Assembly: GCA_913057145.1 (NCBI GenBank)
Contig: CAJXNJ010000005.1
Location: forward strand, 1 to 64,000
From: an uncultured Ectothiorhodospiraceae bacterium
GTDB taxonomy: Bacteria; Pseudomonadota; Gammaproteobacteria; Nitrococcales; Nitrococcaceae
Reading direction: 5' to 3'
DNA: 64,000 bases
The notes under the pieces were generated by a model. The model did no database searches. It was given only the letters and a program-made list of their open reading frames with translations, and was not told the origin of the DNA. The translations under genes were made by a program, and so were the position numbers. Positions 32,097-43,274 of the stretch are shown piece after piece; position 1 is the stretch's first letter; each line of letters starts with the position of its first letter.

Positions 32097-33412
32097 TGCC
32101 CCTCACTGGACTGAATATCGAGCCCCGCCTGACTGGCCAGTGAGACAAAGCCGGGGAAAGAGGTATCGACCTCGGCACAACCATCGATGTGAATCGGCCC
32201 CTGGGCCACCAGCCCCGCCATGGCGAACGACATGGCAATACGATGATCACCGTAGGCATGCACTCGGCCGCCCTGCAGCCCACCACCGCGAATACGAATA
32301 CCATCCGGCAGCGGCTCAACATCGGCTCCCAGCACACGGAGTCCTTCAGCCATCACGGCAATGCGATCGCTTTCCTTGACCCGCAGCTCCTCGGCGCCTC
32401 GCAGCAGGGTCTCACCCTCGGCACAGGCCGCTGCAATAAAGAGCGCAGGAAACTCATCAATGGCCAGAGGGACAAGCTCTGTTGGAATTTCGATGCCCTT
32501 CAGCGGTGCTGAAGCCACTTCGATATCGCCAATCGGCTCACCACCTCTCGACTGCGTAGGCCTCACGGTAATAGCGGCACCCATGCGCTGGAGAATATCG
32601 ACCACGCCAGTGCGTGTTGGGTTGAGGCCGACGTCCTTGAGCACCACGTTGGAGCCCGATGCAATACTCGATCCCACCAGAAAGAATGCCGCAGACGATA
32701 TATCGGCGGGAACATCAATGACGCCACCCTGCAGCCGCTCGCCACCGTGCAGACGCACCCTGCGGCCGGACTGCTCGATGGGATAGCCCAATCCTGCGAG
32801 CATCCGCTCGGTGTGATCACGGGTGACGGCGGGTTCAGTCACCACGGTCTCGCCGTCGGCATAAAGACCGGCGAGCAGAATGGCTGATTTCACCTGGGCA
32901 CTGGCAACCGGCAGGTTGTAATTGATCCCGCGAAGACCGCTGACGGGCTCAATAGAAAGCGGCGCGGTGCCGGCCTCCGTTGTTTGGATACTGGCGCCCA
33001 TGGCAGCCAACGGGTCTGTCACCCGACGCATGGGACGACGCATCAGGGACTGATCGCCAATAAGCTCACTGGCAAAGCGTTGTCCGGCGAGCAAGCCACA
33101 GAAAAGCCGCATGGAGGTACCGGAGTTGCCCAGATCGAGCCGCCCGTCACTGGCCCGCAGTCCATGCAGTCCGACACCGTGGATCGTCAGCCGGCCGTCT
33201 TCCGGGCCTTCAATGGTGACGCCCAGTGCCCGCATGGCCGCCAGCGTTGCCATGGCATCGTCGCCCTCGAGAAAGCCGCTGACCCGCGTCTCTCCTTCGG
33301 CAATGGCACCCAGCATGACGGCGCGGTGAGAAATCGATTTATCACCCGGGACGCGCAGCTCACCGCTGAGCCTGCCTCCGGGTTGCACCGTAAACTGCCG
33401 AGCTGCTGACAT
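32093..33412 (-). CDS. aroA: 3-phosphoshikimate 1-carboxyvinyltransferase
   Basis: [34 protein letters not shown]. Confidence 0.97.
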   Translation of the reverse strand: MSAARQFTVQPGGRLSGELRVPGDKSISHRAVMLGAIAEGETRVSGFLEGDDAMATLAAMRALGVTIEGPEDGRLTIHGVGLHGLRASDGRLDLGNSGTSMRLFCGLLAGQRFASELIGDQSLMRRPMRRVTDPLAAMGASIQTTEAGTAPLSIEPVSGLRGINYNLPVASAQVKSAILLAGLYADGETVVTEPAVTRDHTERMLAGLGYPIEQSGRRVRLHGGERLQGGVIDVPADISSAAFFLVGSSIASGSNVVLKDVGLNPTRTGVVDILQRMGAAITVRPTQSRGGEPIGDIEVASAPLKGIEIPTELVPLAIDEFPALFIAAACAEGETLLRGAEELRVKESDRIAVMAEGLRVLGADVEPLPDGIRIRGGGLQGGRVHAYGDHRIAMSFAMAGLVAQGPIHIDGCAEVDTSFPGFVSLASQAGLDIQSSEGQ

Positions 33413-33420
33413 CCTGCGCC

Positions 33421-34296
33421 CTATCCTTCAAACCACTGCAGATGCGCATCCCGCGTACGCTTGGCGCTGGCGAAGACCTGCTCCAGGGCCTCACCATCAG
33501 CGGCCTCGATCAGGGCAGTCAGCTGCTCCAGATCCCGGCGATAGTCGGCAAGACAGTCGAGCAGCGCCGAGCGATTACCCAGACAGATATCTCGCCACAT
33601 CACAGGATCACTGGAGGCGATTCGCGTGAAATCCCGAAAGCCGCCCGCTGCATAACGAAGGATTTCTTCATGCCCTGGCGCCCGGGCCAGCATATCAACC
33701 AGCCCATAGGCGAGCAGATGCGGCAGATGCGAAGTCAACGCGAGCATATGATCATGATGAGCAACCGACATCTCCACCACTTCGGCACCCGCGGCTTCCC
33801 ACATCGCGCGGACAAGCGCGAGGGCCTGCGGCGAGGTCTGCGCATCCGGTGTGAGAATCACCCGACGTCCGGCGTACAAACCCGCAAACGCGGCTTCAAC
33901 GCCACTGTGCTCAATACCGGCAATGGGATGACCCGGGACAAAACAGGCCGGGCGGTGCCCGAAAACCGCTTCCACGTCTTCAAGCACACAGCCTTTCGCG
34001 CTGCCGACGTCGGTAATTACCGCCGCTTCCGGAAGCGCTGAATGAATTTCTGCCAGCACGCTGCGCACAGCCCCGAGCGGGACGCCGAGGACGACAACAT
34101 CCGCTTCTCGCAGGGCCTCGGCCGGGTCGGTGGAATAGCGCTCGATCGCCCCCTTCTCAACGGCTTTCTGCAGTCGAGCCGCATCCCGCCCCAGGCCAAC
34201 AACCTGCCAGTTGTCATCAGCCGCGCGCAGGTCCAGACCGAGTGAGCCGGTGATCAGGCCGACGCCTACCAGACAGATTCGGCGCCTCTCAGACAC
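33421..34296 (-). CDS. tyrA: Prephenate dehydrogenase
   Basis: CLVGVGLITGSLGLDLR; DVGSAKG; PGHPIAGIEHSGVEAA. Confidence 0.93.
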   Translation of the reverse strand: MSERRRICLVGVGLITGSLGLDLRAADDNWQVVGLGRDAARLQKAVEKGAIERYSTDPAEALREADVVVLGVPLGAVRSVLAEIHSALPEAAVITDVGSAKGCVLEDVEAVFGHRPACFVPGHPIAGIEHSGVEAAFAGLYAGRRVILTPDAQTSPQALALVRAMWEAAGAEVVEMSVAHHDHMLALTSHLPHLLAYGLVDMLARAPGHEEILRYAAGGFRDFTRIASSDPVMWRDICLGNRSALLDCLADYRRDLEQLTALIEAADGEALEQVFASAKRTRDAHLQWFEG

Positions 34297-34305
34297 AATC
34301 CATAC

Positions 34306-35388
34306 CTAGGCGACCGAACGCGGGTAGGAGCCAAGAATCTTGAGCAGACTGGCCAGCTGCTGCATCTCACCCAGCGCACGTTTGAGGGCAGGCTCCTCGG
34401 CATGGCCGACAAGATCGATGAAAAACACGTACTCCCACATCCCCTCGGGCGAGGGACGCGACTCCAGCCGGGTCATATTCAGGCCATAGCGCGCAAGCGG
34501 TGCCAGCAGCCCGGCCAGACCGCCCGGCCGGTTCTCCCGGGCGATAACCAGAGAAGTCTTATCTTCGCCGGTCGGCTCAGGGCTCTCCTTACCCAGCACC
34601 AGGAAACGCGTGCTGTTGGCAACGCCATCCTGAATGGCCGAGGCGCGCAGCTGCAGGCCGTATCGCTCGGCGGCCGCATCGGAAGCGATGGCCGCCGTAC
34701 CGGCATCCTCGGCGGCCAGTCGTGCCGCCTCGGCAGTACTCGAGACGGCAACGCGTTCAGCGCCGGGCAGATGGGTATCCAGCCAGAGGCGACATTGCGC
34801 GAGGCCCTGCTGGTGGGAAAACACCCGCTTGATCCGGCCGAGGTCGGTTTCCAACATTGCCAGATGGTGAACAATCGGCAATTCCACCTCTCCGACAATC
34901 TGCAATGACGAGGAAAGCAGCCGATCAAGGGTATGGGTGACCATACCCTCAGTGGAATTCTCAACCGGGACGACGCCGTATTCGGCTGCTCCGGACTCCA
35001 CTTCCCGGAAGACCGCTTCAATACCATCGAGCGGAATTGTCTCTATGGCATGGCCGAAGTGCTTGAGGGTGGCTTCCTGGGTGAACGTCCCCTGGGGCCC
35101 GAGGAAGGCGACCTGCAGTGGCTTCTGTAGCGCCAGACAGGCGGACATGATCTCTCGGAACAGTCGCGTGATATCGGCGTCACTCAATGGCCCCTGATTG
35201 GCATCGCGCACGCGACGCAGAACCTCTGCCTCACGCGCCGGGCGATAAAAATCGCCCTGCTCACCAGCGGCCTGCTTGGCGGCAGCCACCTCGGCCGCCG
35301 CTTCCGCGCGCTCGTTCACAAGCCGCAGGATCTCATCATCGATGCCGTCGATGCGCGCCCGAATGGCCTTGAGTGATTCCTCTGTCAC
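34306..35388 (-). CDS. pheA: Bifunctional chorismate mutase/prephenate dehydratase
   Basis: N-terminal chorismate mutase helices; VAFLGPQGTFTQEA; ACT region ESRPSPEGMWEYVFFIDL. Confidence 0.95.
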   Translation of the reverse strand: MTEESLKAIRARIDGIDDEILRLVNERAEAAAEVAAAKQAAGEQGDFYRPAREAEVLRRVRDANQGPLSDADITRLFREIMSACLALQKPLQVAFLGPQGTFTQEATLKHFGHAIETIPLDGIEAVFREVESGAAEYGVVPVENSTEGMVTHTLDRLLSSSLQIVGEVELPIVHHLAMLETDLGRIKRVFSHQQGLAQCRLWLDTHLPGAERVAVSSTAEAARLAAEDAGTAAIASDAAAERYGLQLRASAIQDGVANSTRFLVLGKESPEPTGEDKTSLVIARENRPGGLAGLLAPLARYGLNMTRLESRPSPEGMWEYVFFIDLVGHAEEPALKRALGEMQQLASLLKILGSYPRSVA

Positions 35389-35405
35389 CGGCTGTGCCCC
35401 CGTGC

Positions 35406-36590
35406 CTACTCGATGACGCGCACCGACAGCACGCCTTCTATCCCTCGCAGCTTTTCAACGATCTCAGCAGGCAGATGACCATCGAGATCCACCACACTGT
35501 AGGCCAGATCGCCCCGGGACTTGTTGTACATATCCGCGATGTTGAGCCCGGCATCCGCCACTGCGGAGGAAATCTGGCCCAACATATTCGGGACGTTGGC
35601 ATTGGCAACTGTCAGGCGATCGCCACTGCCGTTACGCGGCAGCACCAACTCAGGGAAGTTCACCGAGTTGACGATATTGCCCGTCTCAAGGAAATCACGC
35701 ACTTCGTCTGCTGCCATGATGGCGCAGTTCTCCTGCGACTCGTTGGTCGAGGCACCAATATGCGGCAGGGTGATTACCCCCTCGTTCCCCTGCAGCGTCG
35801 ATGAGGGGAAATCACAGACATAGCTGCGCAGACGTCCTGATTCCAGCGCCTTGACGATGGCTTCCTCATCAACAATCCCGGCCCGGGCAAAGTTGAGCAG
35901 AATCTGACCCTCACGCGCGCTGGCAAGCCGTGCGCCGTTGATCATGCCGCGGGTTTCATCCACTTCCGGGACATGCAGGGTGACAATGTCAGCCGCGGAG
36001 ACCACCTCGTCGATGCTGTGAGCCCGACGGACGCCGGACTCAAGACTCCAGGCACTGCTGACAGTGATCTGCGGGTCATACCCGATGACCTTCATGCCCA
36101 GCGCCGAGGCGGCATTGGCCACGCGCACACCGATGGCACCGAGGCCGATGACGCCCAGCGTTCGGCCCGGGAGCTCAGAGCCGGTAAAGCGTTTTTTCTC
36201 GGCCTCGGCCTGCTGGTTCATCGCCGCATTGTCACCTTCCAGGGAGCGGGCAAAATCCCAGGCCGCACAGATGTTTCGTGAGGCAATCAACATGCCGGCG
36301 AGCACAAGCTCCTTGACCGCATTGGCATTGGCCCCGGGCGCGTTGAAAACCGGAATGCCACGGGCGCTCATGGCATCGACCGGGATGTTGTTCACACCGG
36401 CGCCGGCGCGACCCACCGCTTTCAATGAGGCCGGGATCTCCCAGTCATGGAGCTTGGCCGAGCGCAATAAAACGGCATCCGGCTGGGCTGCTTCCGATGA
36501 GATCTCAAACCGCTCACGCGGGAAGCGATCCAGGCCCTTAGCCGAAATATTGTTGAAAGTCAGAATCTTATACATATCACTATCAGCCAT
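35406..36590 (-). CDS. serA: D-3-phosphoglycerate dehydrogenase with C-terminal ACT domain
   Basis: GRTLGVIGLGAIGVRVANAA Rossmann fold, LPHIGASTNESQENCA. Start could also be 36575. Confidence 0.9.
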   Translation of the reverse strand: MADSDMYKILTFNNISAKGLDRFPRERFEISSEAAQPDAVLLRSAKLHDWEIPASLKAVGRAGAGVNNIPVDAMSARGIPVFNAPGANANAVKELVLAGMLIASRNICAAWDFARSLEGDNAAMNQQAEAEKKRFTGSELPGRTLGVIGLGAIGVRVANAASALGMKVIGYDPQITVSSAWSLESGVRRAHSIDEVVSAADIVTLHVPEVDETRGMINGARLASAREGQILLNFARAGIVDEEAIVKALESGRLRSYVCDFPSSTLQGNEGVITLPHIGASTNESQENCAIMAADEVRDFLETGNIVNSVNFPELVLPRNGSGDRLTVANANVPNMLGQISSAVADAGLNIADMYNKSRGDLAYSVVDLDGHLPAEIVEKLRGIEGVLSVRVIE

Positions 36591-37671
36591 TGCGTCGCTC
36601 AAAATCGGCCATGAAATCAATCAGGGCATCAACGCCTGATTCAGGCATCGCGTTGTAAATACTGGCTCGCATGCCACCCACGGAGCGGTGTCCTTTGAGC
36701 GTGTGCAAACCGGCTGCCTGAGCCTCACTCAGGAATGCGGCATCCAGGCTGTCATCCGCCAGGACGAACGGCACATTCATCTGTGACCGGGCCGAGGGAT
36801 GCACGGGATTACGGTAGAAATCCGAGGCATCAATCGCCTCATAGAGTTTGCCGGCCTTGCGCGCGTTGCGCTCGGCCATCGCCGTGAGTCCGCCCTCGCG
36901 CTTCAACCACTGAAACACCAGACCCGCGATGTACCAGCTGTAAGTCGCCGGCGTATTGAGCATGGAATCAGCCTCGGCCTGTGCCTGGTAATGCCAGATC
37001 GACGGGGTCTGATCACTGGCGCGATCGAGCAGATCCTCACGCACGATGACCACAGTCAGGCCCGCCGGCCCATAGTTCTTCTGGGCCCCGGCGTAAATCA
37101 CGCCAAAGCGGGAGACATCAATCGGCCGGGAGAGGAAATTCGAGGACATATCGCTGACAAGCGGGACATCTCCCGCAGTCGCCGGTACATCATGGAATTC
37201 CACACCGCTGATGGTCTCATTGGCGCAGTAATGCAGATAGGCCGCCTGCGGATCACACTGCCAGTCGGCCACATCCGGAATCGACATGGGATCACTCTTG
37301 CCGCCCTCGGCAACGACATTCACGCGAGGCGCATACTTACCGGCTTCGGCGATGGCCTTCTTCGACCAGCTGCCGGTATTGACGTAGTCAACGACCTCGG
37401 CCTTGCCCAGCAGATTCAAGGGCACGGCGGCAAACTGCGCGGTGGCACCACCCTGCAGGAAGAGCACCTTGTAATTATCAGGCACCTGCAGAAGTTCCCT
37501 GAGATCAGCCTCGGCCTGCTCGGCAATGCTGACAAAGGCCTTGCCCCGATGGCTCATTTCCATCACGGACATGCCACTGCCCTGCCAGTCAAGCATCTCA
37601 TCGGCTGCCTGCTGCAGGACCGGCTCCGGCAGGGTCGCCGGCCCGGCACTAAAGTTGTAAACACGCGACAT
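36583..37671 (-). CDS. serC: Phosphoserine aminotransferase
   Basis: MSRVYNFSAGPATLPEPVLQQAADEMLDWQGSGMSVMEMSHRG. Confidence 0.97.
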   Translation of the reverse strand: MSRVYNFSAGPATLPEPVLQQAADEMLDWQGSGMSVMEMSHRGKAFVSIAEQAEADLRELLQVPDNYKVLFLQGGATAQFAAVPLNLLGKAEVVDYVNTGSWSKKAIAEAGKYAPRVNVVAEGGKSDPMSIPDVADWQCDPQAAYLHYCANETISGVEFHDVPATAGDVPLVSDMSSNFLSRPIDVSRFGVIYAGAQKNYGPAGLTVVIVREDLLDRASDQTPSIWHYQAQAEADSMLNTPATYSWYIAGLVFQWLKREGGLTAMAERNARKAGKLYEAIDASDFYRNPVHPSARSQMNVPFVLADDSLDAAFLSEAQAAGLHTLKGHRSVGGMRASIYNAMPESGVDALIDFMADFERRNG

Positions 37672-37686
37672 TATTGCGCTCCCAAA

Positions 37687-40245
37687 TCATTCATCATCAA
37701 TATCTGTATCCGGCTCATCGCCCAGTGCTTCAACCCGCGCCATGCCGACCAGCTTCTCTTCCTCGGCAAGCGTAATCAGTTTCACGCCCTGGGTGTTACG
37801 CCCCAGCACGGAGACTTCCGCGGCACGGGTCCGCACCAATGTGCCACCGTTGGTGATGAGCATTAATTCGTCTTCCTCCGTGACCTGCACGGCACCGACC
37901 ACGGCACCATTGCGCTCGGAGGTCTGAATGGCAATCACACCCATGCCACCGCGGCCGCGCAGCGGATAGTCATCCACCGAAGTCCGTTTTCCATAGCCAT
38001 TTTCCGTGACCGTGAGCACATGCCCCTCGCCGAGGATGAGACATTGCATCACCTGCTGTCCCGGGCCGAGTCGAACGCCACGCACACCCGCTGCCGTGCG
38101 ACCCATCGGACGAACCAGCGACTCGTCAAATCGGATCGCCTTACCGGCATCGGTAAACAGCATGATCTGGCTCTGGCCGTTGGTGACACCCACATTCACC
38201 AGACCATCGTCATCCCCCAGATTCACGGCAATAATGCCGGTGGAGCGGGGACGCGAGAAATGCGAGAGCGGCGTCTTTTTCACCGTTCCCTGTCGGGTGG
38301 CCATAAAGACAAAGTGATCACCATCGAATTCGCTGACCGGCAGCACCGCATTGATCCGCTCGTCTTCTTCCAGCGGCAGCAGATTGACGATGGGTTTGCC
38401 TCTTGAGCCCCGGCTGCCCTGCGGCAGTTCATAAACCTTGAGCCAGTAACACTTGCCGCGGCTCGAGAAGCACAGCAACGTATCGTGGGTATTCGCCACC
38501 CAGAGCTTGTCGATGAAATCCTCATCGCGCATACGGGTGGCCGCTTTACCCTTACCGCCACGTCGCTGCGCCTGATAGGTATCCACCGGCTGAATCTTGG
38601 CGTAGCCGCCATGCGAGAGCGTGACCACCACATCCTGCTGCGGGATGAGGTCTTCCATGGACAGATCGAGACGATTCTCGAGGATTTCTGTCTGGCGCTC
38701 ATCACCATACCGGTCACGAATGTCGATCAGCTCATCGCGAATCACCTGCATCAGGCGCTCGCTGCTGCCAAGGATATCGAGCAGATCGGCAATTGCCTCA
38801 AGAATCTCGCGATATTCCTCAACAATCTTGTCCTGCTCAAGGCCGGTGAGCCGATGCAGCCGCAGCTCCAGAATGGCCTGCGCCTGAGCATCGGAGAGGC
38901 GATAGCCCTTTCCAACCAGCCCGACTCCCTGATCGAGGCCCTCCGGCCGGGAGGCTTCCGCACCGGCCCGCTGCAGCATCTCACTGACCACGCCCGGGGC
39001 CCAGTCACGCGCCACCAATGCCGCACGCGCATCGGCTGCCGTCGGTGAGGCCTTGATCAGGGCAATCACTTCATCGATGTTGGCGAGTGCGACGGCCAGG
39101 CCTTCGAGCACATGCGCCCGGTCTCTTGCCTTACGCAGTTCAAACACCGTCCGCCGGGTCACCACCTCACGGCGATGGCTGATGAAAGCTTCAAGCACAT
39201 CCTTGAGATTGTGCTGACGGGGCTGCCCCTCGTGGAGCGCCACCATGTTGATGCCGAAGACTGTCTGCAGCTGGGTCTGCTGATAGAGATTGTTGAGAAC
39301 AACTTCGGGCACTTCACCACGCCGCAGCTCAATGACCATGCGGATGCCGTCCTTATCAGACTCATCGCGCAGCTCGGTAATGCCCTCGATGCGTTTTTCC
39401 TTGACCAGCTCGGCAATCTTCTCGAGCAGCCGGGCCTTGTTCACCTGATAAGGCAGCTCATCGACAATGATGCTGACCTTGCCGCTGCCGGCATCTTCCT
39501 CGAAGCGGCAGCGTGCCCGCATCACCATGCGCCCGCGTCCGGTCCGGTAGGCCTCGCGGATCCCTTCAACGCCGTTGATGATGCCGCGTGTGGGCAGATC
39601 AGGACCGGGGATGAACTCCATGAGCTGCTCGATATCGAGACTCTCGTCATCGATCAGCGCCACGCAGGCATTCACCACCTCTTTGAGGTTGTGCGGAGGC
39701 ACATTGGTTGCCATCCCCACGGCAATACCGGCGCCGCCGTTGACCAGGAAGTTCGGCACCCGTGTCGGCAGCACCTGTGGCTCCTGCTCCGAGCCATCGT
39801 AGTTATCGACGAAATCGACCGTCTCTTTATCGATGTCAGCAAGGAGCTCGTGGGCGATGCGGGCCATGCGCACTTCGGTGTAACGCATGGCCGCCGCGTT
39901 GTCGCCATCGATGGAGCCAAAATTGCCCTGGCCATCCACCAGCGGATAGCGCATGGAGAAATCCTGCGCCATGCGGACAATGGTGTCGTAGACAGCGGTA
40001 TCACCATGCGGGTGGTACTTACCGATCACATCACCGACGACACGGGCCGATTTTTTATACGGCTTGTTCCAATCGTTGCCGAGCTCGCGCATGGCATAGA
40101 GCACCCGCCGGTGAACCGGCTTGAGCCCATCCCGGACATCCGGTAAGGCACGGCCGACGATGACGCTCATGGCATAGTCCAGATAGGACTGACGCATCTC
40201 GTCTTCTAGATTGACGGGGAGAATTTCCTTGGCAACGCTGGACAT
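37687..40245 (-). CDS. gyrA: DNA gyrase subunit A
   Basis: [43 protein letters not shown]; beta-pinwheel repeats and GyrA box. Confidence 0.98.
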   Translation of the reverse strand: MSSVAKEILPVNLEDEMRQSYLDYAMSVIVGRALPDVRDGLKPVHRRVLYAMRELGNDWNKPYKKSARVVGDVIGKYHPHGDTAVYDTIVRMAQDFSMRYPLVDGQGNFGSIDGDNAAAMRYTEVRMARIAHELLADIDKETVDFVDNYDGSEQEPQVLPTRVPNFLVNGGAGIAVGMATNVPPHNLKEVVNACVALIDDESLDIEQLMEFIPGPDLPTRGIINGVEGIREAYRTGRGRMVMRARCRFEEDAGSGKVSIIVDELPYQVNKARLLEKIAELVKEKRIEGITELRDESDKDGIRMVIELRRGEVPEVVLNNLYQQTQLQTVFGINMVALHEGQPRQHNLKDVLEAFISHRREVVTRRTVFELRKARDRAHVLEGLAVALANIDEVIALIKASPTAADARAALVARDWAPGVVSEMLQRAGAEASRPEGLDQGVGLVGKGYRLSDAQAQAILELRLHRLTGLEQDKIVEEYREILEAIADLLDILGSSERLMQVIRDELIDIRDRYGDERQTEILENRLDLSMEDLIPQQDVVVTLSHGGYAKIQPVDTYQAQRRGGKGKAATRMRDEDFIDKLWVANTHDTLLCFSSRGKCYWLKVYELPQGSRGSRGKPIVNLLPLEEDERINAVLPVSEFDGDHFVFMATRQGTVKKTPLSHFSRPRSTGIIAVNLGDDDGLVNVGVTNGQSQIMLFTDAGKAIRFDESLVRPMGRTAAGVRGVRLGPGQQVMQCLILGEGHVLTVTENGYGKRTSVDDYPLRGRGGMGVIAIQTSERNGAVVGAVQVTEEDELMLITNGGTLVRTRAAEVSVLGRNTQGVKLITLAEEEKLVGMARVEALGDEPDTDIDDE

Positions 40246-40300
40246 GAATGAGGGTCTCGACTCGCACGAAAGGATCGAATATCAATTGGTTATGATATCA

Positions 40301-40322
40301 CGGTGCCCGGGTTCGGGCACCG
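40301..40322 (-). terminator. Hairpin between the peptidyl-prolyl isomerase gene and gyrA
   Basis: cggtgcccg-ggtt-cgggcaccg, 9-bp perfect stem; U-tract weak on the transcribed strand. Confidence 0.35.
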
Positions 40323-40334
40323 AAAATCTACCGC

Positions 40335-40898
40335 CTACTCAGCACTCAGCTGACGGGCCTGCTCAACCACTACTGGCGTCAGCGGCACATCGGCCATGCC
40401 GTTTTTCCGACCGGTCTCACCGGCGGCAATACGATCAACGACTTCCATGCCTTCAACCACCCGGCCGAAGACCGCATAACCAAAATCGCGCTCGCCATGA
40501 TCGAGGAAGGGATTGTCGGCAAGATTGACGAAGAACTGCGATGTCGCACTGTCACGCACCTGCGTGCGCGCCATCGAAAGCGTCCCGCGCAGATTATCCA
40601 GTCCGTTATCGGCCTCGTTGACAATCGGAGCCCGAGTCGCCTTCTGCTGCATCGACTCATCAAAGCCTCCGCCCTGGATGACAAAGCCGGGGATGACGCG
40701 ATGGAAAATCGTGCCGTTATAGAACCCGTCCTGGACGTAATTGAGGAAATTCTCCACCGAAACCGGCGCCTCTTCGGCATAAAGCTCGATGTGAATATCA
40801 CCTTCGGTGGTCTCAAAGACAACACGGGGATTCTCGGCACCGGCCACACCGGCGCCGATGGCAGCGGCCAGTGACAGGCCAAGCGGTAGGATTTTCAT
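40335..40898 (-). CDS. Cyclophilin-type periplasmic peptidyl-prolyl isomerase
   Basis: Signal peptide; [36 protein letters not shown]. Confidence 0.94.
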   Translation of the reverse strand: MKILPLGLSLAAAIGAGVAGAENPRVVFETTEGDIHIELYAEEAPVSVENFLNYVQDGFYNGTIFHRVIPGFVIQGGGFDESMQQKATRAPIVNEADNGLDNLRGTLSMARTQVRDSATSQFFVNLADNPFLDHGERDFGYAVFGRVVEGMEVVDRIAAGETGRKNGMADVPLTPVVVEQARQLSAE

Positions 40899-41022
40899 AC
40901 AAACGCCTCCTTTAAACGTAATTCGACATTGTCGCACAAACCAAAGCCGTTGACGGTGAGCAAACACCCTCTCGCGTGATAATCTTTAGCCTGTGAGCCC
41001 ACTGCATGGAAAAAGCGAGCGC

Positions 41023-41736
41023 ATGTCAGGCCCAAACGCCGAGCCGGCGGAACTTGCCAAATTCGATCAGCATGCCAGCAGCTGGTGGGATCCGGCCGGG
41101 CCCTTTGCACCGCTTCATGCCATCAACCCATTGAGACTCGACTACATCGAGCAGCACAGCGGGCCGCTGAAAGACCGTCATATTGCCGATATCGGCTGTG
41201 GCGGCGGCCTGCTCGCCGAGGCCATGGCCATCAAGGGCGGTGAAGTCACTGGCATTGATCTCGCCGAAGAGAGTCTGGAAGTTGCTCGACTGCATGCACT
41301 CGCCTCCGGCGTTGCCATCGATTATCAGCTGCTGAGCGCCGAGCAGCTCGCCGAGCAGAAGCCCGGGCAGTTTGATGTCGTCACCTGCCTTGAGCTGCTC
41401 GAGCATGTCCCCGACCCCGCTGCCATTGTCAAAGCCTGTGCCCGGCTGGCGCGACCGGGGGGCAGCGTTTTTTTCTCCACCATCAATCGCAATACCCGGG
41501 CCTGGCTGATGGCCGTCGTTGGCGCTGAATATCTGCTCAATCTGCTGCCCCGCGGCACGCATGATGCACGGTCGTTCATTCGCCCGGCAGAGCTTGCCGG
41601 CTGGTCCCGCCACTCGGGGCTTATGGTGGAGAACCTCACCGGTCTGCATTACAACCCGCTGACCCGCCAGTACCGGCTGGGCGGCGATACCCAGGTGAAC
41701 TACCTGATGCATGCGCGGCGTACGGAGGAGCCATGA
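41023..41736 (+). CDS. ubiG: Ubiquinone biosynthesis O-methyltransferase
   Basis: FDQHASSWWDPAGPFAPLHAINPLRLDYI, DIGCGGGLLAEAMA. GTG at 40993 is an alternative start. Confidence 0.94.
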   Translation: MSGPNAEPAELAKFDQHASSWWDPAGPFAPLHAINPLRLDYIEQHSGPLKDRHIADIGCGGGLLAEAMAIKGGEVTGIDLAEESLEVARLHALASGVAIDYQLLSAEQLAEQKPGQFDVVTCLELLEHVPDPAAIVKACARLARPGGSVFFSTINRNTRAWLMAVVGAEYLLNLLPRGTHDARSFIRPAELAGWSRHSGLMVENLTGLHYNPLTRQYRLGGDTQVNYLMHARRTEEP

Positions 41737-42401
41737 GGCCACAGGGAAGAGCCCGAGGACTGCTTTTTGACCTCGACGGCACCTTATTCGACACCGCCCC
41801 GGATCTCATCAACAGCCTGAATGCGGTTCTCGCCGAACAGGACATGCCACCCTGCCCGGCACATGACCTCGCCAACTCGGTCGGCCACGGCAGCGCGCCG
41901 ATGATTGCCCGGGCTTTCAATCTGACCGCCACCAATCCACGCTTTGAACCACTGCGCACGCGCTTTGTCGAGATTTACAGCGAGCGTATCTGTGAAAAGA
42001 CGACGGCTTTCGCCGGCATCGAGCCACTGCTCAGTGAACTTGATCAGAGCAACCGCCCCTGGGGCATTGTCACCAATAAACCCGGCTGGCTAACGAGACC
42101 ACTGATTGCCGAGCTGGGCTATAGTGAACGGCCCGCCTGTGTTGTCACCGGTGACGATATCGCGCTGCGCAAACCCCACCCGCATCAGGTCATCGAAGGC
42201 TGCCGGCGGCTCGATATGCAGCCCGGCGACTGTGTCGTCATTGGCGATGCGGAGCGTGACATTCAGGCCGGACGCAGCGCCGGCACACTCACCCTTGCGG
42301 CACTCTGGGGGTATCTCTGCGGCGATGATCACGCCAGTCGCTGGGGTGCAGACGGACTGGTCGAGCAGCCGCAGGATATTCTGCACTGGCTGGCTCAATA
42401 A
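41733..42401 (+). CDS. gph: HAD-family phosphoglycolate phosphatase
   Basis: GLLFDLDGTLFDTAPDL; IVTNKPG; VIGDAERDIQAGRSAG. Confidence 0.93.
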   Translation: MRPQGRARGLLFDLDGTLFDTAPDLINSLNAVLAEQDMPPCPAHDLANSVGHGSAPMIARAFNLTATNPRFEPLRTRFVEIYSERICEKTTAFAGIEPLLSELDQSNRPWGIVTNKPGWLTRPLIAELGYSERPACVVTGDDIALRKPHPHQVIEGCRRLDMQPGDCVVIGDAERDIQAGRSAGTLTLAALWGYLCGDDHASRWGADGLVEQPQDILHWLAQ

Positions 42402-42404
42402 ACC

Positions 42405-43274
42405 ATGGACGCGCTCGAATACTGCCGGCAGAAAGTCGCGCCGGAAGGCTCCAGTCTCTACTACGCCCTTTTGTTCGCGCCGCAGGCGCAGAAACCTGCC
42501 CTCACCGCGCTGGCTGCCTACCGGGCCGAGCTGCTGGAAATCCCGCATGAGGTCAGTGAGGCCGGCGTCGGCGCGGTTAAACTGAACTGGTGGCAGGAAG
42601 AGCTGGGACGGCTGCGCGAGGGGCAACCACGCCACCCGGTAACACAGGCGCTAGAGGCCTCTTTGCCTGGCGAGCTCCTGGCCTCGGATGCCCTCGATGG
42701 GGTGATTGAAGCCTGCCGAATGGATCTGGAATACGGGCGGTACCCGACCCTGCGCGAGCTCACTTTGTACTGTCATCGCGCCGGCGGCGGCATCGCTGAC
42801 ATGGCCTGGCGACTCGGCGATGAGGCCGGGGCCGACGCAGCGCCCTTCGCCCATGATCTATCCATGGGCCTGGAGCTCACCCGCATCATTCGTCATCTGC
42901 GTCGTGACCTGCTCGCAGGCCGGGTCTATATCCCTGAGGATGAGCTCCTCGCCGCGGGACTGAGTGTGGAGACACTGATGAGCGAAGAGGCTGAGAGCGC
43001 ACGGACCGCATTAATCGGACGTCAGGCTGAACGCGCCAGACGCTTTCTCGACAATGCCATTGCTCAGCTCTCAGACAATGGCCGCAGAAATCAACGCTAC
43101 GGGCTGATCCTCGCCGTGCTCTACCGGGACTGGCTTGATCGGCTGGCCCAGGATGGCTACCCGATCCTCGAGCGCCAGCAACACCTCACCCCCCTGCGAA
43201 AGCTCTTTGCTGCCTGGAAAACGGCCTGGCGCCCACGGAGTGTAAAACCGGGGCCAAAGGAAACAACATCATGA
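42405..43274 (+). CDS. Squalene/phytoene synthase-family protein, probably non-canonical
   Basis: LELTRIIRHLRRDLLAGRVYIPEDEL matches family motif 2 but lacks the first catalytic Asp; DDxxD motif 1 absent. Confidence 0.8.
   Translation: MDALEYCRQKVAPEGSSLYYALLFAPQAQKPALTALAAYRAELLEIPHEVSEAGVGAVKLNWWQEELGRLREGQPRHPVTQALEASLPGELLASDALDGVIEACRMDLEYGRYPTLRELTLYCHRAGGGIADMAWRLGDEAGADAAPFAHDLSMGLELTRIIRHLRRDLLAGRVYIPEDELLAAGLSVETLMSEEAESARTALIGRQAERARRFLDNAIAQLSDNGRRNQRYGLILAVLYRDWLDRLAQDGYPILERQQHLTPLRKLFAAWKTAWRPRSVKPGPKETTS

Noticed and set aside
36799-37866. 355-aa plus-strand ORF over serC/gyrA
   Set aside because: Antisense to two conserved housekeeping genes and spans their boundary; low-complexity His/Arg/Gly-rich translation.
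39112-40146. 344-aa plus-strand ORF over gyrA
   Set aside because: Antisense to the GyrA catalytic domain; no own RBS context or domain.
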